NCBI GenBank assembly: GCA_016286165.1
Contig: JAEESE010000026.1
Span: 1 to 35,538 of the forward strand
DNA: 35,538 bases
DNA from: Bacteroidaceae bacterium
Lineage (GTDB): Bacteria > Bacteroidota > Bacteroidia > Bacteroidales > Bacteroidaceae
Direction of reading: 5' to 3'
The translations under genes were made by a program, and so were the position numbers. The notes below the pieces were generated by a model. It was not told the origin of the DNA. It saw only the letters and a list, made by a program, of their open reading frames with translations, and ran no database searches. Positions 7,496 through 13,985 of this stretch are shown here, one piece after another (position 1 is the first letter of the stretch; each line of letters opens with the position of its first letter).

Positions 7496-8015
7496 TGTCT
7501 GTTACAAGTGCGTTTTTGCGTGCCATCAGTGCTTCTATGGCTGCTTTGTCTTCGTCGGAGAGTCCGATGGGCACTTCTTTCTTTATGCTTTGGTTGAGCG
7601 AGATGAGCGTCTCGGTGGCTATCACGCCTTCGATTTCCTGCAGGCGGTTGTTGAGGAGCTCCATGAGGTGTGCGTTGTCGCGGGCATAGAGCTTGATAAT
7701 CATAGTGTAAGGTCCGGTGGTGAAGTGGCATTCCACTATCTCGGGAATGTTCTCGAACTCTTTCACTACGTGCTTGTACATGGAGCCGCGCTCAAGTGTG
7801 ATGCCCACATAGGTACAGGTGTTGTAGCCCAGGCTTGCGGGATTCACGTGGTAGCCGGAGCCAGTGATGACGCCAATGTCGGCGAGGCGTTGCACACGCT
7901 GGTGGATGGCTGCCCTTGACACTCCGCACTCAGCTGCCACTTCCTTGAAGGGAATGCGTGCGTTGTGGGTTATTATTTCCAGAATTTTCTTGTCGAGGCT
8001 GTCAATCTTTTCCAT
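7482..8015 (-). CDS. Lrp/AsnC family transcriptional regulator
   Basis: 177 residues. The N-terminal helix-turn-helix is clear (LDKKILEIITHNARIPFKEV, then AAECGVSRAAIHQRVQRLADIGVI), followed by the RAM ligand-binding domain with the usual GPYTMIIKLYARDNAHLMELL region. Lrp/AsnC proteins bind amino acids and adjust transcription of amino-acid and peptide metabolism genes. The 14-bp overlap with the amidotransferase/dipeptidase gene suggests that gene is a target as well as a partner in the same operon. The C-terminal tail after about residue 150 (IGLSDEDKAAIEALMARKNA) is charged and longer than in typical members. A good promoter lies at 8048-8077. Confidence 0.93.
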   Translation of the reverse strand: MEKIDSLDKKILEIITHNARIPFKEVAAECGVSRAAIHQRVQRLADIGVITGSGYHVNPASLGYNTCTYVGITLERGSMYKHVVKEFENIPEIVECHFTTGPYTMIIKLYARDNAHLMELLNNRLQEIEGVIATETLISLNQSIKKEVPIGLSDEDKAAIEALMARKNALVTDNADD

Positions 8016-8047
8016 AAGTTAAGGTGTTTGTTAATCATTTTGCAATG

Positions 8048-8077
8048 CAAAGGTAGGTCTTTTCTCGACAAGTGCAA
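8048..8077 (-). promoter_or_regulatory. Promoter of the Lrp/AsnC operon
   Basis: On the minus strand TACCTTTG (8055-8048) is preceded, after 19 bases, by TTG (8077-8075). This matches the Bacteroidetes sigma-ABfr consensus (TTTG, 19-21 bases, TAnnTTTG) and lies 33 bp upstream of the ATG at 8015. Confidence 0.7.
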
Positions 8078-8092
8078 GCAAAAGTGCATAAA

Positions 8093-8127
8093 AAAATGAC
8101 ACCAAACGCATTATTTGGTGTCATTTT
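8093..8127 (-). terminator. Rho-independent terminator after the FKBP genes
   Basis: A perfect 14-bp stem (AAAATGACACCAAA / TTTGGTGTCATTTT, 8093-8106 and 8114-8127) with a 7-base loop lies just after the stop codon at 8145. On the minus strand the stem is followed by a run of T. It separates the FKBP genes from the Lrp promoter. Confidence 0.85.
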
Positions 8128-8144
8128 GTGTTTTTTGTATGTTT

Positions 8145-9035
8145 TTACTGTACTATCTCCAATAGCTCAACTGTAAAGATGAGTGTAGAGAAAGGAGGTA
8201 TCTTGCCGGCTTCGCGAGCGCCGTAACCGAGCTGCTGAGGGATGTAGACTTCCCACTTGGAGCCAACGGGCATCATGGTGAGAGCCTCGGTCCAACCTTT
8301 GATAACCTGATTGCAGGCGAAAGTGGCGGGTTGCTTGCGCTTGTATGAGCTGTCGAACTCGGTGCCGTCGATGAGGTGACCTTCGTAGTTCACCTTTACC
8401 TTCTGTGTGGCTGTGGGCACAGCACCGGTGCCGGCGGTAAGGATCTTGTACTGCAGGCCGCTGGGTGTGGTCTTCACGCTGTCCTTCTTGGCGTTGGCAG
8501 CGAGGAAGGCTTCGCCATCGCGACGGTTCTGACCGTACTTGGCCTCCATCTTCACCTCGGTGTAGTAGTCCAGCTGCTTTGTGCTGACGGCCTGTGCGCT
8601 GTCGCTGGTGAGGGTGGCGTTGCCGGCAATGGCAGCACGGAATCCCTCTACGAAGCGCTCGCGGTTGAGGAGGTCGAGGCTATCGTTGATCTGACGGTTG
8701 ACCTGGGGAATGATCTGCTCCTCCACCTGCTTGCGGATTTCCTTTCCGACGGTGAAGGCCTTCATCTGCTTGGTCTTCTCATCGATAGTGGGATCGTCAA
8801 AGCCGCTGAGGAAGTAGCTCACATAAGCGGTGTCAACGCCCATGCGCTGCACGAGGTAGTTCATCAGACCGTTGGTCTGGGCGATGCCATAGGCATAGCT
8901 GAAGTCGGCCATGGGAATGGTGTCGACTTTCGCTACCTCAGCCTGTTTCTTGCTTTTCTTCGCTTTCTTGGCAGCGCTGGTGCTTACGCACACCAGCAAG
9001 CCAAGAACGAGAGCGATGTACTTTAGTCCTTTCAT
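8145..9035 (-). CDS. Exported FKBP-type peptidyl-prolyl cis-trans isomerase (first of three)
   Basis: 296 residues with a signal peptide at about 1-22 (ends CVSTSAAKK); LLVC could be a weak lipobox but V before C is unusual, so cleavage by signal peptidase I is more likely. An N-terminal dimerisation region of FkpA/FklB type (YAYGIAQTNGLMNYL, about 47-61) precedes the FKBP catalytic domain (about 185-296) with VKVNYEGHLIDGTEFDSSYK, GWTEAL, GSKWEVYIPQQLGYG and FTVELLEI. It probably helps fold periplasmic proteins by isomerising prolyl bonds. It lies 9 bp after the next FKBP gene and shares its layout, so the pair arose by duplication and is probably one operon. Confidence 0.92.
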   Translation of the reverse strand: MKGLKYIALVLGLLVCVSTSAAKKAKKSKKQAEVAKVDTIPMADFSYAYGIAQTNGLMNYLVQRMGVDTAYVSYFLSGFDDPTIDEKTKQMKAFTVGKEIRKQVEEQIIPQVNRQINDSLDLLNRERFVEGFRAAIAGNATLTSDSAQAVSTKQLDYYTEVKMEAKYGQNRRDGEAFLAANAKKDSVKTTPSGLQYKILTAGTGAVPTATQKVKVNYEGHLIDGTEFDSSYKRKQPATFACNQVIKGWTEALTMMPVGSKWEVYIPQQLGYGAREAGKIPPFSTLIFTVELLEIVQ

Positions 9036-9044
9036 CGTGGATTA

Positions 9045-9911
9045 TTACTTCTCAATACCGAGCAGGTCGATAGTGAAGACGAGGGCGCTGAAGGGCTTGA
9101 TGTTGCCCATGTCGTTGCTGCCATAAGCCTGGTCCTGAGGAATGTAAACCTTCCACTTGGAACCAACGGGCATGGTGGTGAGGGCAGCCTTGAAGCCGGG
9201 GATAACCTGGCTTGCACCGAATACGGTGGGCTCGCTTTCGAGGTTGCTGTCGAATACAGTACCGTCGATGAGAGTGCCTTCGTAGTGAACCTTGACGCGG
9301 CTTGTGTCAGCGGCTACTTCGCCGTTGCCTTCCTTCAGCACTTCGTAGTACACGCCGTTGCCGAGGCTCTTGATGCCTTCCTTCTTGGCAATCTTTGCCA
9401 TGAACTCTTCACCCTTCTTCTTGTTCTCGCCGAAGCTCTTCTCGCGAGCAGCGCTGCGAACGGCTTCCATCTTGGTCTGAACGTAAGAATTAGCAGAGTC
9501 GATGCTCATGATGTCCTCCTTGCCTGCTACAGCAGCCATGAAGCCAGCGTAAACGTTGTTCTCGTTGATGGTCTGAGTGCTGTCCTCGCCGAAGATCATC
9601 TGGTTGATGTTCTTGACCATACCAGTGCTAACCTGCTGACCGATCTGGATACCAGCATAGTAAGCGGCCTTCTTCTTATCCTCGCCAGCCTTTACGCTCT
9701 CGTAGAAGCCCTTAAGGAATTCGTCAACACATGTGGTGTCGACATTCATTCGCATTGAGAGATACTCCTTCAGGCCCTGGGTCTGGCTCATGCCGATGGC
9801 GTAGCTCAGGGTGTCGATGTCAGACTTCAGGTTGGCATTGGGTGCCGACTGGTTGCAGGAAGCCATAACAGCTGCAATGGCTACTGCTGTGATGATTGTA
9901 ATCTTTTTCAT
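9045..9911 (-). CDS. FKBP-type peptidyl-prolyl isomerase, lipoprotein (second of three)
   Basis: 288 residues. The lipobox VMASC gives a lipidated cysteine at residue 19, followed by NQSAPNA. The dimerisation region has the same SYAIGMSQTQGLKEYLSMRM pattern as the first paralogue (SYAYGIAQTNGLMNYL), and the catalytic domain shows VKVHYEGTLIDGTVFDSN, VIPGFKAAL, GSKWKVYIPQDQAYG and FTIDLLGI. It is probably anchored in the inner leaflet of the outer membrane or in the inner membrane and acts as a folding helper. The 9-bp gap to the downstream gene suggests one transcript. Confidence 0.93.
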   Translation of the reverse strand: MKKITIITAVAIAAVMASCNQSAPNANLKSDIDTLSYAIGMSQTQGLKEYLSMRMNVDTTCVDEFLKGFYESVKAGEDKKKAAYYAGIQIGQQVSTGMVKNINQMIFGEDSTQTINENNVYAGFMAAVAGKEDIMSIDSANSYVQTKMEAVRSAAREKSFGENKKKGEEFMAKIAKKEGIKSLGNGVYYEVLKEGNGEVAADTSRVKVHYEGTLIDGTVFDSNLESEPTVFGASQVIPGFKAALTTMPVGSKWKVYIPQDQAYGSNDMGNIKPFSALVFTIDLLGIEK

Positions 9912-9993
9912 TTTTGCTTTTTAATTTATTTGGGGTTAATAGTTAAATGTTCGGTTTGACGGATTCACTTGTTACAGCGTAATCTCAGAGTGT

Positions 9994-10578
9994 TTACAGC
10001 ACTTTCACCAACTCTACATCGAAGATGAGGGTGGAGTAGGGAGGTATGCTGCTGCCTGCGCCGCGCTCGCCGTAGCCGAGGAGGTAGGGGATAAAGAAAC
10101 GGTACTTGGCACCTTCCTTCATCAGCTGCACACCTTCGGTCCAGCCGGGGATGACGCCGTTGAGGGGGAAGTCGGCAGGTTCGCCGCGGCGGTAGCTGCT
10201 GTCGAACACGGTGCCGTCGATAAGTGTTCCCTCGTAGTGGCAACGCACCTTATCGGTAGCTTTGGGGCTGCGGCCGGTGCCTTCGCGGAGCACCTGATAC
10301 TGCAGGCCGCTCTTTGTCACGGTGACGCCTTCCTTCTTGGCATTCGCCTCGAGGAATACCTTGCCTTCGGCGATAGCGCCTTCAGCCTGCTTACGGGCCT
10401 GACGGTTGAAGTACTCGTTCAGAAGAGTCTGTGCCTCGCGGTGTGAGATGGCAGGTTCAGCACCTGTGAGCACATCGCAGATGCTCTGGGTGAAGTCCTG
10501 CACGTTGAAGTTTTCTATGTTCATGCTCTTCAGCTGCTGGCCAATGCCGAGTCCGAGAGCGTAGCTTATCTTGTCCAT
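9994..10578 (-). CDS. Cytoplasmic FKBP-type peptidyl-prolyl isomerase, FklB-like (third of three)
   Basis: 194 residues from the ATG at 10578 (MDKISYALGLGIGQQL), where homologues begin; an ATG at 10596 gives six more residues, and the longer open frame back to 10644 has no support and would run into the promoter. There is no signal peptide. The N-terminal dimerisation region is followed by the catalytic domain (VRCHYEGTLIDGTVFDSSYR, GVIPGWTEGVQLM, FIPYLLGYGERGAG, IFDVELVKVL). It keeps prolyl isomerase activity in the cytoplasm, in contrast to its two exported neighbours. It is 82 bp upstream of the lipoprotein copy. Confidence 0.88.
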   Translation of the reverse strand: MDKISYALGLGIGQQLKSMNIENFNVQDFTQSICDVLTGAEPAISHREAQTLLNEYFNRQARKQAEGAIAEGKVFLEANAKKEGVTVTKSGLQYQVLREGTGRSPKATDKVRCHYEGTLIDGTVFDSSYRRGEPADFPLNGVIPGWTEGVQLMKEGAKYRFFIPYLLGYGERGAGSSIPPYSTLIFDVELVKVL

Positions 10579-10641
10579 TTGTTCTTCGTTATACATTAAT
10601 AAAAATACGCACGCACACACGTGCGACGCGAAAATCGTGCG

Positions 10642-10649
10642 CAAAGGTA
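10642..10649 (-). promoter_or_regulatory. Possible -7 box upstream of the cytoplasmic FKBP gene
   Basis: TACCTTTG on the minus strand, about 64 bp before the ATG at 10578. No good TTG -33 box was seen at the usual spacing, so the call rests on the -7 element and its position in a divergent intergenic region. Confidence 0.4.
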
Positions 10650-10698
10650 GTGCTTTTCTTTTATCTTTTGCATACTTAACGATATTTTTTAGTTTTTT

Positions 10699-10742
10699 TA
10701 TCTTTGTTATTGCTTCTTGTCGCTGTTTTTTTGCTAATTTTG
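10699..10742 (+). promoter_or_regulatory. Possible promoter of the sir2 gene
   Basis: Two TAnnTTTG matches occur on the plus strand in the divergent gap: TATCTTTG (10699-10706) and TAATTTTG (10735-10742). The second has a TTG at 10710-10712, 22 bases upstream, and would start transcription shortly before the ATG at 10764. Confidence 0.4.
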
Positions 10743-10763
10743 TCGCGGTAAAGCATTTAAACT

Positions 10764-11462
10764 ATGAAAAAAATAGTAATTCTGACTGGTGCAGGTATGT
10801 CGGCTGAAAGCGGCATCAGCACCTTCCGCGACTCAGGCGGACTGTGGGAGCAGCACCGCGTGGAGGATGTGGCAACGATAGAAGGTTATATCCGTAATCC
10901 GAAACTGGTGCTCGACTTCTACAATCAGCGTCGGCGCCAGCTGCTCACCGTGAAGCCCTGCCGTGGGCACGAACTGGTGGCAGAACTGGAGAAGAACTTC
11001 GATGTGACGGTAGTCACCCAAAACGTGGATGACCTGCACGAACGTGCCGGCTCAACGAAAGTCATTCACTTGCATGGCGAACTGATGAAAGCTACGTCGA
11101 GCAATAACCCAAATGACCCGAGGCAGATTGTGACACTCGATGCCGATCACGTGGATATTCACATTGGCGACAAGGCCGCCGACGGCAGTCAGCTGCGCCC
11201 ATTCATAGTGTGGTTTGGCGAGGCCGTGCCCGAGATAGAGCGTGCTGCCGAAGAGACTTCCAAGGCTGATGTCTTTGTGGTCATCGGCACAAGCCTGAAT
11301 GTGTATCCTGCAGCCGGACTGATTCAGTTTGCGCCGCCCGAGGCTCCCATCTACCTCATCGACCCCAAGGATGTGCCCTGGAACAGCGTTCACCGCTTCC
11401 GTCACATCAAGAAAGGAGCTACGGAAGGCATGGAAGAACTCATCACGCTCCTCAACCCATAG
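10764..11462 (+). CDS. cobB: NAD-dependent protein deacylase, Sir2/CobB class III
   Basis: 232 residues. GAGMSAESGISTFRD (9-23) is the NAD-binding motif, QNVD lies at 86-89 and the catalytic histidine is in HLHGE (H104). FYNQRRR (52-58) supplies the Tyr-x-x-Arg pair (Y53, R56) that in SIRT5 and E. coli CobB recognises succinyl- or malonyl-lysine, so desuccinylase activity is likely as well as deacetylase activity. The usual zinc-binding cysteine pairs are absent: the region after LHGELMKA has none (SSNNPNDPR). Zinc-free members exist in this class, so this does not by itself imply an inactive protein. It starts a plus-strand run with the nucleoside kinase 37 bp downstream. Confidence 0.92.
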   Translation: MKKIVILTGAGMSAESGISTFRDSGGLWEQHRVEDVATIEGYIRNPKLVLDFYNQRRRQLLTVKPCRGHELVAELEKNFDVTVVTQNVDDLHERAGSTKVIHLHGELMKATSSNNPNDPRQIVTLDADHVDIHIGDKAADGSQLRPFIVWFGEAVPEIERAAEETSKADVFVVIGTSLNVYPAAGLIQFAPPEAPIYLIDPKDVPWNSVHRFRHIKKGATEGMEELITLLNP

Positions 11463-11499
11463 ACTTATAACCCATAATCTCCCAAAATCACAGATACAC

Positions 11500-12483
11500 A
11501 TGACAAAGCTTGAAGCCGTAATGGCGGAAAACCGCCGCTGGCAAGAGATAGTGAAACTGAAGACAGTCGCCGACCTGAACAAGGCCGTGCGTTTGGGCTA
11601 TGCCACTGATATCATCAACGTTACCGAAGCCTTGCAGGAGCGACGCATAGCCAAAGTAGCCGACGAGATAGAGGATTGTGGCAGCAAGCTTGTGCTGCTG
11701 GCGGGACCTTCGAGCAGCGGCAAGACAACCACCTGCAAACGCCTTGCCGTGCAGCTTGGAGCCTGCGGTTTACGTCCCCGAATGATATCTATGGACAACT
11801 ATTTCGTAAACCGCGACCAGACGCCGCGTGACGAAAATGGCGAGTACGACTTCGAATGTCTGGGAGCTCTCGATGTGCCATTCTTCAATGAGCAACTCTC
11901 GGCCCTGCTCAGCGGTCAGGAAGTGGAACTGCCCCGTTTCGATTTCCAGACAGGCACCAGGCAGAGCGGTGGCGAGAGAATGAAACTGCAGGAAGGCGAT
12001 GTGCTAATCATCGAAGGTATCCATGCCTTGAATCCCGACCTCACACCTGCCATCCCCGACAGCTTGAAGTATCGTCTCTACGTGTCGGCCCTCACCACCA
12101 TACAGCTCGACGAGGAACGCCGTATCTCCACGTCAGACAATCGTCTGCTGCGCCGTATCATTCGTGACCATAAGTTCCGCGGCTATTCAGCCAGCGATAC
12201 CATTCACCGCTGGCCCAGTGTGCGTGCCGGCGAGGAGAAATGGATATTCCCCTTCCAGGAGAATGCAGACCGCATGATCAACAGTGCCTTGTTGTATGAG
12301 CTTGCCGTGCTGCGCAACTATGTTATGCCGCTGCTTGAGGAGGTGCCTACAGACAGTGCTGAATACGGCGAGGCATTGCGTCTGCGCCAGCTCGTAGGCT
12401 TCTTTGAGCCCATTTCCACCAAACAGATTCCTCCTGTTTCGCTGCTTCGCGAGTTCCTGGGAGGTTCAAGTTTCAAGTATTAG
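11500..12483 (+). CDS. Short nucleoside (uridine-type) kinase lacking the N-terminal TGS/ThrRS-like half
   Basis: 327 residues from the ATG at 11500. The P-loop GPSSSGKT is at 69-76; further family motifs are SMDNYFVNRD, YDFECLGALD, LIIEGIHALNP, TSDNRLLRRIIRD, RWPSVRAGEEKWIFPFQENAD (in parts) and the C-terminal LLREFLGGSSFKY. From memory, the usual Bacteroidales enzyme is about 550 residues and carries TGS- and ThrRS-like domains first; this protein begins at the point equivalent to its second half, with EVMAENRRWQEI-like sequence, and ends exactly as the long form does. It should phosphorylate a nucleoside such as uridine. Upstream is the sir2 stop, so no hidden N-terminal half exists here. 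A longer open frame (from 11329) overlaps sir2 and is rejected. Confidence 0.85.
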   Translation: MTKLEAVMAENRRWQEIVKLKTVADLNKAVRLGYATDIINVTEALQERRIAKVADEIEDCGSKLVLLAGPSSSGKTTTCKRLAVQLGACGLRPRMISMDNYFVNRDQTPRDENGEYDFECLGALDVPFFNEQLSALLSGQEVELPRFDFQTGTRQSGGERMKLQEGDVLIIEGIHALNPDLTPAIPDSLKYRLYVSALTTIQLDEERRISTSDNRLLRRIIRDHKFRGYSASDTIHRWPSVRAGEEKWIFPFQENADRMINSALLYELAVLRNYVMPLLEEVPTDSAEYGEALRLRQLVGFFEPISTKQIPPVSLLREFLGGSSFKY

Positions 12484-12484
12484 T

Positions 12485-12910
12485 ATGGAGGCAGCCTCAT
12501 TGCTCGAAGCTCGTGGTGTGAAACCTACATCCACGCGCCTCCTCGTGGTACGTGCATTGGACAAGCATCGGCATCCTATGTCGCTGCGCGAGCTCGATGA
12601 TGTCCTCGACACCGTGGACCGTTCCACCATCTTTCGCACGCTGACGCTGCTGCTCGAGCACCATCTCATTCATGTCATCGAAGGCGGCTCAGGCATGGCT
12701 CTCTATGAGTTGTGCCATGGTCATGACCACTGTTCGCTCGACGATCAGCATGCTCATTTCTACTGCACTCGCTGCCAACGTACCTTCTGTTTTCATAGCC
12801 TCCACGTGCCTGAGCCCGAGCTCCCCGAAGGCTTCGCCGCCACGGCTGTCAACTACCTCGTGAAAGGCCTCTGCCCCGACTGCGCCCGTCTTGTGCCGCA
12901 GGGCGATTAA
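12485..12910 (+). CDS. Fur-family metalloregulator
   Basis: 141 residues from the ATG at 12485, one base after the kinase stop, so probably co-transcribed. The N-terminal winged helix (PTSTRLLVVRALDKHRHPMS, then DRSTIFRTLTLLLEHHLIHVI) is typical of Fur proteins. Two structural zinc pairs are visible: C94-x-x-C97 (with C102 following) and C130-x-x-C133. A histidine-rich stretch (LCHGHDHC, 77-84; HAHF, 89-92) supplies metal-sensing residues. Whether it senses iron, zinc or peroxide cannot be decided from sequence; the extra Cys/His residues favour zinc or a peroxide sensor, weakly. A longer reading frame from 12404 is rejected because it overlaps the kinase. Confidence 0.88.
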   Translation: MEAASLLEARGVKPTSTRLLVVRALDKHRHPMSLRELDDVLDTVDRSTIFRTLTLLLEHHLIHVIEGGSGMALYELCHGHDHCSLDDQHAHFYCTRCQRTFCFHSLHVPEPELPEGFAATAVNYLVKGLCPDCARLVPQGD

Positions 12911-12961
12911 CTTCCAAGCGAGCAGAGCTGGCGAAAATTAAATCACCTTACACTTGAAAAT

Positions 12962-13945
12962 ATGTATACAGCTAATCCTACTCGTTACGCTCAGATGCAA
13001 TATCGCCGCTGTGGTCGTTCGGGCGTGCTGCTGCCGGCAATCTCTCTTGGGTTTTGGCACAACTTCGGGCGTGTGACACCTGAAGAGCAGAGCCGCGCCA
13101 TAGTGCGTGCTGCTTTTGATGCCGGTATAACGCACTTTGACCTTGCCAACAACTACGGCCCTGACCCTGGAGCTGCAGAGATGCGCTTGGGCAAGTTCCT
13201 CCACGACGATTTTCAGGCATACCGCGATGAGCTCTTTATCGCTACCAAAGCAGCCTATGATATGTGGGACGGCCCTTATGGCTCATGGGCTTCGCGCAAG
13301 CATCTTATGTCGAGCCTCGACCAGAGTCTGCAGCGTCTGCGATTGGACTATGTAGACCTTTTCTACTGTCATCGTTATGACCCATCTACGCCGCTGGAAG
13401 AAACATTGCAGACTCTCGTGGACATAGTGCGTCAGGGCAAGGCGCTCTATATCGGTATCTCGCGCTGGCCGCAGGAGGCGTCACGCATCGGTTATGAATA
13501 CCTCAGGCAGCACGATGTGCCATGCCTCATCTACCAAGGGCGTTTGAACCTGTTTGACTTTGCTCCCAAGGAGGATGGTACGCTTCAGGCCGCTGCCGAA
13601 GCAGGTGCCGGCTTCATCGCGTTCTCACCCCTGGCACAGGGACTGCTCACAGACCGCTACCTCAACGGCATCCCTTCAGATAGCCGCATGGCTCACGATC
13701 CCCGTTTCCTGAAACCAGATGCCCTGACGCCGCAGACATTGGAGCGCATACGCCGATACAACGACTTGGCAGCCCAACGCGGCGAGTCGCTCGCTTCCAT
13801 GGCTCTGGCGTGGATTCTCCACCACAAGGAGGTGGCGAGTGTCATCATTGGTGCCAGTTCGCCTGAGCAGTTGCGCAAGAATCTTGCCTGTCTCGACAGC
13901 CCTGAATTCACTGCCGAGGAGCTGCAGATATTGGAAAAATATTAA
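12962..13945 (+). CDS. Aldo/keto reductase (YghZ / glyceraldehyde 3-phosphate reductase-like)
   Basis: 327 residues. The catalytic tetrad of the AKR superfamily is visible: D60 and Y65 (HFDLANNYG), K96 (IATKAAYD) and H137 (FYCHRYD). The sequence RRCGRSGVLLPAISLG at the start and GPDPGAAE after the tyrosine match the YghZ/Kv-beta-like group. Such enzymes reduce aldehydes with NADPH in the cytoplasm; methylglyoxal or glyceraldehyde 3-phosphate are plausible substrates. The C-terminal region (ASVIIGASSPEQLRKNL) forms the cofactor-binding end. It stands 52 bp after the Fur gene and 41 bp before the GH78 gene. Confidence 0.92.
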   Translation: MYTANPTRYAQMQYRRCGRSGVLLPAISLGFWHNFGRVTPEEQSRAIVRAAFDAGITHFDLANNYGPDPGAAEMRLGKFLHDDFQAYRDELFIATKAAYDMWDGPYGSWASRKHLMSSLDQSLQRLRLDYVDLFYCHRYDPSTPLEETLQTLVDIVRQGKALYIGISRWPQEASRIGYEYLRQHDVPCLIYQGRLNLFDFAPKEDGTLQAAAEAGAGFIAFSPLAQGLLTDRYLNGIPSDSRMAHDPRFLKPDALTPQTLERIRRYNDLAAQRGESLASMALAWILHHKEVASVIIGASSPEQLRKNLACLDSPEFTAEELQILEKY

Positions 13946-13985
13946 ATGCTTGTTGTCAACGTTTCCTATTGAAGGAGGATTGTGT

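Noticed and set aside
11329..11499. Earlier start for the nucleoside kinase within sir2
   Set aside because: It would translate the end of sir2 in another frame; the region has no kinase-related residues and the ATG at 11500 is well placed.
13839..13985. Earlier start for the GH78 enzyme
   Set aside because: It overlaps the aldo/keto reductase gene; the ATG at 13986 begins a proper signal peptide.
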